From assembly GCA_025936755.1 (NCBI GenBank), contig JAICSS010000006.1, forward strand, positions 1-64,000: a stretch of 64,000 nt of DNA, read 5' to 3'. A model generated the notes under the pieces. The model made no database searches, was not told where the DNA came from, and worked only from the letters and a program-made list of their open reading frames with translations. The DNA comes from Solirubrobacterales bacterium (GTDB lineage: Bacteria; Actinomycetota; Thermoleophilia; Solirubrobacterales; 70-9). Positions 8,039 through 17,317 of this stretch are shown piece after piece (the first letter of the stretch is position 1; each line of letters begins with the position of its first letter). Made by a program: the position numbers and the translations under genes.

Positions 8039-11000
8039 CTAGCACTTCGTTGCCAGACGCGGCTGGGCCAGCGAGGTCTTACCGTTGTGGCCAACCATCT
8101 TTACCAGCGCCGACTCTGACCGCGCACAAAGGTTGCGGCTATTCACTAGCAAGCCCTTTCTACCCCCGCTCATCTTCAGGGTGAATGCGCTTACAGGAGC
8201 GTCAGGAATACTGGAGAAAGTGGCTCGGATTCCTTGATTCTTCGAATCGATATGACCCACCAGCGTGATCTCAAACTGACCTCTCAGGTCAGCCACTAGA
8301 TCTGGAAGCCGATGACTGGAGGATCGCAGGTATACGGGGCCCTTCAATGGCTTGTCCAACAGGGGCGTAACTGCCCTCGCGTATCCATAGATGGAACCGC
8401 GGGGACATATATCGGCAGCGAATTGCACGCGCGTGCAGATCGTATTGATGTGCTCCTGCGCCAAGAACTCGGAGTGAGGCAGAGCAACCGAGACACGATC
8501 GATATTTGCATCCCCGCGGCGAGCCTTTAGGGTTGCTCTCAGGGCAGGGTACTGGGTCCTTTTGGTGCCACCCTTGAGGCGAAGCGAGAGGCGAGGCTTG
8601 AAACCAAGCCGCATGCACCTGCCGACTTGGAACGGACTGGCAAGCGAGGCAAACCCTCCACCGGCTCCGAACACGCTCGCGTTGACGGCCATGCGATCAC
8701 AGCTGGTCGGATTGAGGGTCGTGTGCGGGCGATCCACTCTCAATCGCACGTCCTGAATTCGCAGCAATACGCCATGGACGACGGTGGGGAAGGGATCAGA
8801 GATAACGCTGACCGCAGCGGTACGTGGGTCGATCCTGATTCCCGCCCTGACGACCACATTGCCGAAATCGAATGGGCCAATCACAGCCGGAACGACGATC
8901 GCGAGAGACAGGGGAGCCTCTTTATACGGACCCGCCAAATAGGCCTGTCCGGAAAAGAAGGCCGGGGAGGTCCCCGCCCCTACTCCGACGTCGACCGATC
9001 CCATCCGGCTCTCCGCAGGACAACTGGACTTAGCCAGCTCAGGACCCCCGGCACCTTCCGCTGCGGAGATAGCGGAGATAGCGGACTCGGAGCAGTAGGG
9101 GATGCCGGCAAGCTTCGCGGTTAGACCTGGCGGCAGCGTGGTATCCAAGCGGGCTAACTCCTGCTCTTCGTCCTTCCTGTTGAGGCGAAAGACGAAGGGT
9201 GAATAGGAACCCGCGACGGGATTGAGCGTGCCGGCGTTCATCGTCGGAGCGAAGGGGCGGCCCTGGAGACCGTTTGGGCAGGGGCCACCGTTTGCTCCTC
9301 TGGTGATCTGAAGATCATCGCTGACCCCCACAGCCTCCCCCGGTTCCGCCCATGAAGTTAGCGACCCATGCACCACTGGGCTGCCGCAGGTGGAGGGAGT
9401 GAGCAATGGTGCTCTATCCCCCCCGAGCAGCTGCACCGAGACATCTTCAAACGGCAGCTGAGGTAGTTCATCGAAGAGGACGGTGATCTGCCCGGTGACA
9501 TCGTCGAGGTCGAGACGACCGGCGATCTTCAGCAAGATCCCCCGTTCTTCGGTGTCGTGCAGAGCAAGGTAGACGGCCAGTGGCGCTCCAAAGGGATTTG
9601 ACCCCTGCTCGGCCATGTACAGCGACCCTTCCACCGGCCCGTCGAGGACTGGGGTCTGCACGGAGACGCTGCCAACGCGGGAGGCGGCGGGACACGCGAC
9701 GGGGTCTGCGTTACCAAGGCCGATCTCGGCTTCGGAGCAACCCTTGAGACCAGCGGCGAATGCAGGCGAGACGGTCATCCCCTCCGGCAGCTCCAAGCGC
9801 ACGCTCTTCACGGGTGGGGTTGCCTGCCCGCTGGGATCGAGGCTCTGAGGCACATGCAATCCCACAGTTAGCCCACTGGGCGTGTTCGCGGCTGAATCCG
9901 CTCCCCATACAGCGATCGAGGGATCGAAACCAGGCTGGTCACAGTCGGTCATCTGCCCCAACGGAACTTCGATCTCCGGCCCGAAGCTTCCGATGTTCTG
10001 CCAAGAGTCGTATTCACCGATCTTGATCGCATTCGGGCCATCGCACTGCGAGGGCAGCGAAAGGAAGGATTTCGGTGGGACGCCGGCAGAGCATTCGTTA
10101 GACACTCCACCATCGACGAACTCGGGGCAGCGCTCATAGTTGTGGCTGGAATCCGCAGGGACGCCCCAGAGCGTCATCTTCTGGAAGAACACCGGCAGCG
10201 TCTCATTGGCCCCCGTCACCCTGGTTCTAATCGCATAGCCTCGAGAGGGGTCAAGCGAGACCCGCACGTGGATCGGGTTGTTGGCAACCTGGAAAGCGAG
10301 GTCGCTCACGACGCCTTTCGGATGCTCCATGTTGAACACACCGGTGGAGAACTGAGTGAAGGTGGTATTGGCGAGAATCGATATGGGAGCCGTGGTCGCA
10401 TCGATTCTTCCCACCTGACTTGACGGGGGGCATGCGTTCGCCAGAAACTCCGCCGGCTTGCATTCGCCAACTGCAGCGGGGTAGCCGGTAAAACCTGGCG
10501 GGAAGTCGACCCGCAGGTCTCGCAGATTGCCGGAAGGCGCCTTGTTCTCTGGAACATCGGGGGACGGCGGTTCCTTGTCCACGGGTTCAGCAATCGAGTT
10601 GAAATCGAAGGCAAGCGTAAAGAGGTCAGGGTGAGACCCTGCCATCCGAACGGGCATCTGATCCTCTTCCTGGAGGAAGTCAGCTTCAACGCTGAGGGGG
10701 ACGATCCCGAAAGGCGCAGGAGAGCTACTGATCGTCGTCGGCTCGGTGGCGCTCACGGGGGTGGGGGCACCACCACCCGACAACGTTGCCTCCGTCGTCA
10801 CAATTCCGCTTGCGCTCGGAGCGACGGTGACTGACAGCACCAATCCCGCCGCGATCGCGTGGTGGGGGATTGGAGTGGTGGTAGTGCAGATGACCGCAGT
10901 GTCGCCTGGTGCGCCGGGACAGCTCCAATCGGCGTTGAACGAGTTGGTATTCGCCTGACGGACTTCCCGTCGGGTAAGACCGTCTGGCAGGGTGATCGTC

Positions 11001-11218
11001 AGCGTCACCGGGCCGCTGCTGTCACTGGAGCCGACGTTTTCGACGCTGAACCAGTACTCCGGAGCGCTCTCGCCGCCCGCACCCGGAGCGAAGTTCGTCT
11101 CGTTGTGGTGAATGCCAAGATCCCAAACTGGAGCTGCTGCGGCCGAGGCCGAGCCCACCAGGCAGCAGGATGCCATTGCGATGATTACGAGCAGATACAT
11201 CAGTCGACGGGGGTTCAT
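8039..11218 (-). CDS. Giant secreted repeat protein, 1059 aa, unknown function
   Basis: A secreted protein with a signal peptide (residues 1-27, ending ASA). A conserved-repeat (DUF11/CARDB-like) domain follows at about 35-150. Then come about four degenerate units of roughly 150-200 residues. Each unit opens with a Cys pair and a CP..S.VG or similar motif (ACPPSSQVG, ACPAASRVGSV, SCPAESRMGSV, ICPRGSIYGYA) and continues with a beta-rich G.vYl segment. Such proteins are familiar from Solirubrobacterales genomes but have no assigned function; a surface adhesin or structural role is inference. The gene overlaps its upstream neighbour by 4 nt (ATGA), so the two giant proteins are translationally coupled. 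GC is visibly lower than the flanks. Confidence 0.85.
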   Translation of the reverse strand: MNPRRLMYLLVIIAMASCCLVGSASAAAAPVWDLGIHHNETNFAPGAGGESAPEYWFSVENVGSSDSSGPVTLTITLPDGLTRREVRQANTNSFNADWSCPGAPGDTAVICTTTTPIPHHAIAAGLVLSVTVAPSASGIVTTEATLSGGGAPTPVSATEPTTISSSPAPFGIVPLSVEADFLQEEDQMPVRMAGSHPDLFTLAFDFNSIAEPVDKEPPSPDVPENKAPSGNLRDLRVDFPPGFTGYPAAVGECKPAEFLANACPPSSQVGRIDATTAPISILANTTFTQFSTGVFNMEHPKGVVSDLAFQVANNPIHVRVSLDPSRGYAIRTRVTGANETLPVFFQKMTLWGVPADSSHNYERCPEFVDGGVSNECSAGVPPKSFLSLPSQCDGPNAIKIGEYDSWQNIGSFGPEIEVPLGQMTDCDQPGFDPSIAVWGADSAANTPSGLTVGLHVPQSLDPSGQATPPVKSVRLELPEGMTVSPAFAAGLKGCSEAEIGLGNADPVACPAASRVGSVSVQTPVLDGPVEGSLYMAEQGSNPFGAPLAVYLALHDTEERGILLKIAGRLDLDDVTGQITVLFDELPQLPFEDVSVQLLGGDRAPLLTPSTCGSPVVHGSLTSWAEPGEAVGVSDDLQITRGANGGPCPNGLQGRPFAPTMNAGTLNPVAGSYSPFVFRLNRKDEEQELARLDTTLPPGLTAKLAGIPYCSESAISAISAAEGAGGPELAKSSCPAESRMGSVDVGVGAGTSPAFFSGQAYLAGPYKEAPLSLAIVVPAVIGPFDFGNVVVRAGIRIDPRTAAVSVISDPFPTVVHGVLLRIQDVRLRVDRPHTTLNPTSCDRMAVNASVFGAGGGFASLASPFQVGRCMRLGFKPRLSLRLKGGTKRTQYPALRATLKARRGDANIDRVSVALPHSEFLAQEHINTICTRVQFAADICPRGSIYGYARAVTPLLDKPLKGPVYLRSSSHRLPDLVADLRGQFEITLVGHIDSKNQGIRATFSSIPDAPVSAFTLKMSGGRKGLLVNSRNLCARSESALVKMVGHNGKTSLAQPRLATKC

Positions 11219-14200
11219 CGGCTCGTCCTCCAGCTAGCGGTGATCTGCGGTCGTCGTGATTTCGAGTGATGTCGTCTCTTGTGGCGGCGATGACACCGGG
11301 GCTTCCTATGGCTCCGCTTCTTTCGGCGGAAGCAGGGCTTCGGGTTGCCCGGTCCCGAGAAGCTGCTGGTGCCTGGAGAAGCATCGCTTGGTCTAGCGGG
11401 GGCAACAGGCGGCGCTTCCGGGCAGGCCTTGCCTGGACAGTTGCTCGGCACCGGAGCAGGAAACCCGCCACCGATCCGAGCGTCATAGAGACGCGTGAAG
11501 CCGTCCATCGCGTCGAAGGTCAGCTGCCCGGCAACCGTGAAGAAGACATCGTGGCCACTTGGGGTCATGCCGCTGATACCCGGGGCGCTGGCGGGGCCTG
11601 GCCACTGAGTCTCTCCATCCGTAACGAGGAACAATCGGCCGTCGCGCCACTCGTAGGCGTCGCTGCCAACGACCGCAGGCTGCCCTGGGCCAGCGGTGTT
11701 CTCGTCTCCAGGGACAAGTGGCGTCGAAGTGACAAACACGAAATCTCCGTCGCTGTCGAGAGGAGTCTCATTGGGACCAGCTTGGTCAAAGATGCTGAGG
11801 AGGCTTTGCGGAGCGGCCGCTATCGGTTGCTCTCCGTCCTGCGGGCACGAGACGCAGGTCAGGGACCGGCTCCGATCGTCGTAGCGGTAGTACTGCTGGG
11901 TTAAGCCATTGTCACTGCCATTCAACGGATTCAGAGACGCCGCAGCCGAGCGGAATACAAGTACCGACCCATCCGGATTGATCGCCTCTCCCTGCTGGGC
12001 GATGTCCCCGACGTTGATGTCACTTGCGGGAGCGATGTATCGAGTGCTCGCGCCGCTTACGTCCACTCGATAAAGACCTGGAGTCGCTGCGCCCGGCAGC
12101 AAGCGATGCGGTGATACAAAATACACGCGGGAGCCATCGTCTGCGACCGCAATCCTGCTGTTTGCGTTTCGTTCGGCGCTGGGCACATCTGCATCGACCG
12201 TATGGGACAGGCAGGTGAGGCAGGTGAGGCTGCCATCGCCAATGTCATAGCGGTAAACATCTCCTCCCCCACCTTCGCCGCAGGTAAGCAACGCGTTGTC
12301 ATCTGACGACAAGCGACTGCGAGTCCAGAAGAAGATTCCGTCGTTCGCGCCCTTGATGAACTCGGCGCGGCAGGTCGGTCCGGAGAGAGCGGGCCCAGAA
12401 ACCAGCGTGGTCGATTCATCGTTCAAATCCCGCAGATAGAGCTGAAAGCGATTGTCGCAGTCTTCTCCCTCGCTGGGAAATACGACCCAGGCGCCGTCGG
12501 GCGCAACCCAACCTGCCGAACGTATGGGGAAGGGTTCCGGCAGTGCCGGAATGGAGGGCTGAGGAGAGCTCACTCCGCAGGTCGGAACAACATCGCCGGG
12601 AAGGAGGCTCACCATCTTCGGTGATCCCGAGGTGACGTCGTAGAGATACGGATGAGTGCCGACCGGATGATCGGGATCGACCGATCCCTTCAACTGCATG
12701 ATCAGACGCGAACCGTCGGCGGAGGCCTCGTAGAAGTTGTCGTAGGAGCCAAGAGGCTCGTACAGTTTTTCGAATCCAGATCCCCAATTGATTCGAAAGG
12801 ACGTAACACCCGCTGAACCCGCGTAGAGCAGAATGACGTCAGAGAGATCGCTCGAAGCCAACGGAGCGAAAGAGATATTCCCCACCAATTCGTCGCGGGC
12901 CGGAACCGTCGTGACACTTCTCCACCCAGACGGAGTCCGTTCAGCCAGCGCTTGGGTGAAATTGGTTCCGGTCGACGTCTCGGAAGTTCCGCCGTTCACC
13001 TGATAGATGGCTCTTTCCCCATTGTCGGAGATAGCGGTGGCCCCGGCTACCGGGTTTCCGTTGCTGTCTTCCACGCTGACCTGCTCCCAGCCGCGGTCGC
13101 TGCCAGGGGGCCCAGGAAATGGCGCTGGCGCCGGCGGCGTATTGGTGGCCCGGGTGGCCACCGTCATGTCCTCGCCGACGCTTTGGCCAGTGATGTTGCC
13201 ATTGTCGGCAACCAGCCGGTAGTGATAGCTGGTGCCTGGCTCGAGGCCGGACACCAATTCGGAGACCAGCACGTATTGGCTGCCCGAGCCAGCCGGCAGT
13301 GAGGACGTCGACTGGCAGGGGTTGGCGTCGCATGGCCCAGCCGTCCCGTACTCGAAGTGATAGGTCGTCGCAGCTCCCATTGGGGCCACTCGGCCTTCCA
13401 GGCGTACAGTGGTCGCAGTTCGAAGAGGCGCGCCGGTGGTCTCGACGAGAGCACCGCTTGCGGTGGTAAAGGTGTTGTCGTCCCCAGTGGAACTTCCGCT
13501 TGAGTTCGTTGCCCGCAGGCGATAGTGGTATTCCGTCCCAGGTTGGAGACCGGAGATCGACGTGGAGACGGGAACGGCACCGTCTCCTTCGCCCGCACTG
13601 GTAGGACTCGCGGGTGCCACACTGCCGTAGGAGGTGGTGGACCCATATTCGAACTGCCAGGTCGTGGCATCTTCGTTGGGATCAACCGTTCCTTCCAGAG
13701 TCGCTTCGTTGTTCCCGATTGCAGAGGTGTTGCCGGTGGTCACGGCTGGCGCTTCACCAAAGACGAGTGGCCCGAACACTTCGATGTGGGGCGCCGACCT
13801 GTCCGCATAGACCTTGCCCGAGGATCCGTCGACGGCAATTCCCACGACGCTGCCGGAGCCGGAGATGGTCGAGACTAGGCTCGCCGACGAGGCTCCCGCA
13901 GCGTCGTACTCATTGATCCCAAAGCCACTTGCCACGTAGACATGGCCGGTGCCGGGATCGACCGAAACGGTCGTGTTGGAGCCGGAGGCGACCACATATG
14001 CTTCGTCGCCGGTCGTCGCATCGAATTTGACGACCGGACCTTCGTAGCTCGCGACGAACACGTAGCCGGCGGTGGGCCCGGCGCCGGCGGCGAGCGTGCA
14101 CGGTTCGGTGGCCGCGAAGCTGAGGACGTTGTCCGAGTTGAGCGGAACGCTGCCCGAGGGCGAGAACTTATGGATCAGGCCGCTGTATTCGGCAACGTAG

Positions 14201-14760
14201 ACCGCGCCGGCTGGATCTACGGTGACGCCACAAGCTTCGCCGAACGTGGTGGACCCCGCCGCCGTGAGCTGGCCGAGGTAGCTGCCGTCAGAGCCGAAGA
14301 TGTCGATCGCTCCATGCGAGGAGTCGGTGATATAGATGTTGCCGTCGGTCGCCCCACCGGAGTTGTCGACCGCGACCTGCACTTCCTTGGCGCCGGTGGT
14401 TTCCCCGAGGATCCCGCTCTGGGGGGTACCGTCCCCGGCGCCCTGACCGTCGATGACATTGGACCCGAGCGCGGAGAAGTTCGAGGGGGTGCCGTCCGCG
14501 TGCCAGCGGGTGAGCGTCTTATCGGTGCTGTCGATCACCAAGACGTCGCCGGTGGACTGATCGACTGCGAGGCCGGTGGCGTTGGTGAAGCTCGGTTCGT
14601 TGGCACTGCCGAAGTTTTCGAGGAAGGGGTGTTTGGGGGCAGCGTTGGCGACGGACACCAAAGCGAGGATGAACATGAAGGTTAGGAGCGTCAGCTTCCA
14701 GGGAGACCCGATGCCCTTCGATGCTTCCTCAGCCCTTAGATCACTAGCAACGTGCATCAT
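11215..14760 (-). CDS. Giant secreted beta-propeller / fibronectin III-like protein, 1181 aa
   Basis: After a signal peptide (hydrophobic LTLLTFMFILALVSVANA), the N-terminal third carries NHL/SMP-30-like repeats (TGLAVDQSTGDVLVIDS and similar). Two fibronectin-III-like units follow (EGTVDPNEDATTWQFEYG and EGRVAPMGAATTYHFEYG, each ending in PGT.YHYRL). The C-terminal half is a TolB/WD40-like propeller. The last 45 residues form a strongly basic Arg/Lys/His tail. The start is placed at the ATG ATG pair at 14757-14760 because AAAGGA lies 5 nt ahead; an ATG 28 codons further upstream adds only a polar extension. Its role at the cell surface is unknown. It is the first gene of a two-gene operon. 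Confidence 0.82.
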   Translation of the reverse strand: MMHVASDLRAEEASKGIGSPWKLTLLTFMFILALVSVANAAPKHPFLENFGSANEPSFTNATGLAVDQSTGDVLVIDSTDKTLTRWHADGTPSNFSALGSNVIDGQGAGDGTPQSGILGETTGAKEVQVAVDNSGGATDGNIYITDSSHGAIDIFGSDGSYLGQLTAAGSTTFGEACGVTVDPAGAVYVAEYSGLIHKFSPSGSVPLNSDNVLSFAATEPCTLAAGAGPTAGYVFVASYEGPVVKFDATTGDEAYVVASGSNTTVSVDPGTGHVYVASGFGINEYDAAGASSASLVSTISGSGSVVGIAVDGSSGKVYADRSAPHIEVFGPLVFGEAPAVTTGNTSAIGNNEATLEGTVDPNEDATTWQFEYGSTTSYGSVAPASPTSAGEGDGAVPVSTSISGLQPGTEYHYRLRATNSSGSSTGDDNTFTTASGALVETTGAPLRTATTVRLEGRVAPMGAATTYHFEYGTAGPCDANPCQSTSSLPAGSGSQYVLVSELVSGLEPGTSYHYRLVADNGNITGQSVGEDMTVATRATNTPPAPAPFPGPPGSDRGWEQVSVEDSNGNPVAGATAISDNGERAIYQVNGGTSETSTGTNFTQALAERTPSGWRSVTTVPARDELVGNISFAPLASSDLSDVILLYAGSAGVTSFRINWGSGFEKLYEPLGSYDNFYEASADGSRLIMQLKGSVDPDHPVGTHPYLYDVTSGSPKMVSLLPGDVVPTCGVSSPQPSIPALPEPFPIRSAGWVAPDGAWVVFPSEGEDCDNRFQLYLRDLNDESTTLVSGPALSGPTCRAEFIKGANDGIFFWTRSRLSSDDNALLTCGEGGGGDVYRYDIGDGSLTCLTCLSHTVDADVPSAERNANSRIAVADDGSRVYFVSPHRLLPGAATPGLYRVDVSGASTRYIAPASDINVGDIAQQGEAINPDGSVLVFRSAAASLNPLNGSDNGLTQQYYRYDDRSRSLTCVSCPQDGEQPIAAAPQSLLSIFDQAGPNETPLDSDGDFVFVTSTPLVPGDENTAGPGQPAVVGSDAYEWRDGRLFLVTDGETQWPGPASAPGISGMTPSGHDVFFTVAGQLTFDAMDGFTRLYDARIGGGFPAPVPSNCPGKACPEAPPVAPARPSDASPGTSSFSGPGNPKPCFRRKKRSHRKPRCHRRHKRRHHSKSRRPQITASWRTSR

Positions 14761-14975
14761 GCCATTCCTTTCTGCGGCGGTGCGAAGTCGTATCGACGAC
14801 TCGTACCGCTTGATGTCCCCTGCTTTCCCTGGTCCCTGAGACACGGCTGCACCGTGTGTGACTAATGCACCGTAGCGGACGAAGATCGCCTAGGCACGCG
14901 ATTTGCAGAACTTGTCACCCAGAGGTGCCAAAGGTGAGACGTCCTCCTTGTCACACGGGATTTGGTAATTGCTGC

Positions 14976-15005
14976 TTGACCGCTACGAAATTCTTGCTGT
15001 ATGGA
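14976..15005 (+). promoter_or_regulatory. Candidate promoter of the 215-aa secreted protein gene
   Basis: TTGACC at 14976-14981 and TATGGA at 15000-15005 are spaced by 18 bp and lie 58 nt ahead of the ATG at 15064. They resemble housekeeping -35 and -10 boxes in a locally AT-richer intergenic region between two divergent genes. This is pattern-based only. Confidence 0.3.
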
Positions 15006-15063
15006 TGTGAGTGTAATGCTCGGCTCGATGATCCGAGCGAACTAAGCAGGGAAAGGAACACAA

Positions 15064-15711
15064 ATGATTCGCAAGTTCAAGTTGTTCGGCGTTATGGCAG
15101 TGGCCGCTCTCGCGCTCACCGCTGTCGCCGCTTCCGCCGCCCAGGCGGCGCCGGAATTCCACGTCGAAAGCGCTCCGGCAACCATCACAGGAGAACAGAT
15201 CGGCACGCAGGTGTTCACGACCACAGCCGGTAAGGTGGAATGCAGCACTGCAACGTTCAAAGGGAGCACGGCTGTAACCGCAACGACCTCGCAGCTACTG
15301 GCTCCGACCTACAGCGGTTGCCGCGCGTTCGGATTCCTGAGCGCTAACGTGGCGACGAACGGGTGTGAATACAATTTCCATCTCACTGCTGGTGGGGTCA
15401 GCCCGTTCCCGGCGACGGTAGACATCGTCTGCCCGGCCGGTAAAGAAATCACAGTGACCACGAGCTTCAGCAGCTGTGTCATTCATGTTCCGGCACAGAC
15501 TGGCCTGGGCGGCATTACGATCACCAATACAGGCACCAAAACGACCCGCGATCTCGATGTCAAACTCGCGATCACCGGAATCAAATATTCCCAGACCGGT
15601 AGTTGCACCGGTGGGGAAGTCACGGATACGAATGGCACCCTGACCGGGGAAGCCACAGTGAAAGCCGATGTCGGCACCACCTCCACCCAGCAGGGCCTGT
15701 TCGTCCTCTAG
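15064..15711 (+). CDS. Small secreted protein, 215 aa, unknown function
   Basis: It begins MIRKFKLFGV and has a clear signal peptide ending at AAQAAPEF (cleavage near residue 28). The mature part is Thr/Ser/Gly-rich, beta-type and has about six cysteines in pairs, suggesting disulfides outside the cell. A good ribosome site (GGAAAGGA) lies 6 nt ahead of the ATG. Related short secreted proteins occur in many copies in Thermoleophilia genomes, but no function is established. It is followed by a strong hairpin terminator and lies in the same lower-GC segment as the two giant secreted proteins. Confidence 0.8.
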   Translation: MIRKFKLFGVMAVAALALTAVAASAAQAAPEFHVESAPATITGEQIGTQVFTTTAGKVECSTATFKGSTAVTATTSQLLAPTYSGCRAFGFLSANVATNGCEYNFHLTAGGVSPFPATVDIVCPAGKEITVTTSFSSCVIHVPAQTGLGGITITNTGTKTTRDLDVKLAITGIKYSQTGSCTGGEVTDTNGTLTGEATVKADVGTTSTQQGLFVL

Positions 15712-15740
15712 ACGAGAGCCCTGTTGAGAGGTGATTTCGG

Positions 15741-15768
15741 GCGGGATCACGCTGAAGCGTGATCCCGC
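15741..15768 (+). terminator. Hairpin terminator after the 215-aa gene
   Basis: A perfect 12-bp stem GCGGGATCACGC/GCGTGATCCCGC closes on a TGAA tetraloop and is followed by TTTCTC. It begins 29 nt after the stop codon at 15711. The stem is strong, the T-tract short. Confidence 0.8.
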
Positions 15769-15864
15769 TTTCTCATCGTTCATAACCACCACCGCTCCTT
15801 GCGCGGGATTGCACAGGTGTCAACCACATGTCGGTTCTCATGCCGCGGGTGAGAGACTGGGCCG

Positions 15865-16563
15865 GTGCGAGTGCTCGCGATCGTCCACCAGCGCGACGCC
15901 GGGCCGGGCGTCTTCGCCGAGGCGATCGCCGAGGCCGGCGGCGAGCTCGACGAGTGGACGCTGGCCGAGCGGGCCGAACCACCGGCCGACCCGCTCGGCT
16001 ATGACGCGGTCTTCGTCCTCGGCGGGGCGATGAACGTCGACGAGGGCGAGCGGCACGGCTGGATCGCCGAGGAGGAGGCGCTGCTGCGGGAGCTGCTCGC
16101 GCACGGGGTGCCGCTGCTCGGCCTCTGCCTCGGCGGGCAGTTGCTGGCCGCGGCGGCCGGGACGGAGCCGCGCCGCGCATCGCGCCCGGAGATCGGATGG
16201 CACCCGGTCGAGGTGACACCGGAGGGAGCAGACGACCCGCTCTTCGGACCCCTCGCCCCCGCCTTCGAGGCCTTCCAGTGGCACAGCTACGAGTCCTCCC
16301 TCCCGCCCGGTGCCCTCCCGCTCGCCCGCAGCGAGGTCTGCCTCCAGGCCGCCCGCCTCGGCGAGCGCGCCTGGGCCCTGCAGTTCCACCCCGAGGTCAG
16401 CCGCGCCGACGCGCTGCACTGGGTTGACGACTACGAGGCCGACCCCGACGCGGTCCGGATTGGAGTCGACCCGGCGGTGCTGGGCCCGGAGACCGAAGCG
16501 AAGATCGGGGCGTTCAACGAGCTCGGCCGCGAGCTCTGCCGCCGCTGGCTGGCGACGATCTAG
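15865..16563 (+). CDS. Class I glutamine amidotransferase-like protein
   Basis: A 232-residue stand-alone GATase domain. The nucleophile Cys is in GLCLGGQLLA near residue 91 and the His-Glu pair is in FHPEVS near 173, so the triad is intact. Family members release ammonia from glutamine or hydrolyse gamma-glutamyl amides. The GTG start at 15865 gives the usual N-terminal strand RVLAIVHQ. The gene ends in a 4-nt CTAG overlap with the convergent SDR gene of the gamma-glutamyl operon, so a link with that pathway is possible but not proved. Confidence 0.85.
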   Translation: MRVLAIVHQRDAGPGVFAEAIAEAGGELDEWTLAERAEPPADPLGYDAVFVLGGAMNVDEGERHGWIAEEEALLRELLAHGVPLLGLCLGGQLLAAAAGTEPRRASRPEIGWHPVEVTPEGADDPLFGPLAPAFEAFQWHSYESSLPPGALPLARSEVCLQAARLGERAWALQFHPEVSRADALHWVDDYEADPDAVRIGVDPAVLGPETEAKIGAFNELGRELCRRWLATI

Positions 16564-17315
16564 TCGACCTGGATCGGGGTCAGGTAGGCCGCCGAGAGGC
16601 CGCCGTCCACCAGGAAGGTGCTGGCGGTGACGAAGGTGGAGTCGTCGCTGGCGAGGAAGAGGGCGGCTTTGGCGATCTCCTCGGGCTCGCCGAAGCGGCC
16701 CATCGGGATGTGGACGAGGCGCTTGGCGGCGCGCTCGGGGTCCTTGGCGAAGAGCTCCTTCAGGAGGGGGGTGTTGACGGGCCCCGGGCAGAGGGCGTTG
16801 ACGCGGACGCCGCGGTCGGCGAACTCGACGCCGAGCTCCCGCGAGAGGGCGAGGACGCCGCCCTTGGAGGCGGTGTAGGAGATCTGCGATACGGCCGCGC
16901 CCATGGTGGCGACGAAGGAGGCGACGTTGACGACCGAGCCGCCGCCGGCCGCGAGCAGGTGCGGGATCCCGTGCTTGCAGCAGAGGAAGACGCTGCGCAG
17001 GTTGACGTCCTGGACCCGCTGCCAGGACTCGAGCGAGGTCTCCAGCACCGAGCCGTCGTCGGTCGGGTTGATGCCGGCGTTGTTCATCAGGACGTCGATG
17101 CGGCCGAACTGCTCGGCTGCCTCGGCCAGGGCGCTGCGCACCTGCTCCTCGTCGGCGACGTCGGCGGCGATCGTCAGCGCCCCGGTCGCCTGCTCCGCAT
17201 CGAGGTCGACGCCGACGACGGTCGCCCCCTCGGCGGCGAAGAGGCGCGCCGACTCGGCGCCGATCCCGCTCGCGGTCCCCGTGATCACGCAAACCTTGCC
17301 GGTGAGTCTCGCCAT
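16560..17315 (-). CDS. SDR-family oxidoreductase (glucose/alcohol dehydrogenase type)
   Basis: A 251-residue classical short-chain dehydrogenase. It has the cofactor motif TGTASGIG near residue 13, NNAG near 84, catalytic Ser in the VNVASF segment, the Tyr-Lys pair in YTASKGG near 147 and the PG motif LCPGPVNTP. Asp in GVDLDAEQ after the second strand suggests NAD preference. The ATG at 17315 lies 2 nt after the aldehyde dehydrogenase stop and has GGGAGG upstream. It is the last gene of the permease/GS/PuuD/ALDH operon; it may oxidise or reduce an amino-alcohol intermediate, which is inference. Confidence 0.88.
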   Translation of the reverse strand: MARLTGKVCVITGTASGIGAESARLFAAEGATVVGVDLDAEQATGALTIAADVADEEQVRSALAEAAEQFGRIDVLMNNAGINPTDDGSVLETSLESWQRVQDVNLRSVFLCCKHGIPHLLAAGGGSVVNVASFVATMGAAVSQISYTASKGGVLALSRELGVEFADRGVRVNALCPGPVNTPLLKELFAKDPERAAKRLVHIPMGRFGEPEEIAKAALFLASDDSTFVTASTFLVDGGLSAAYLTPIQVD

Positions 17316-17317
17316 CG

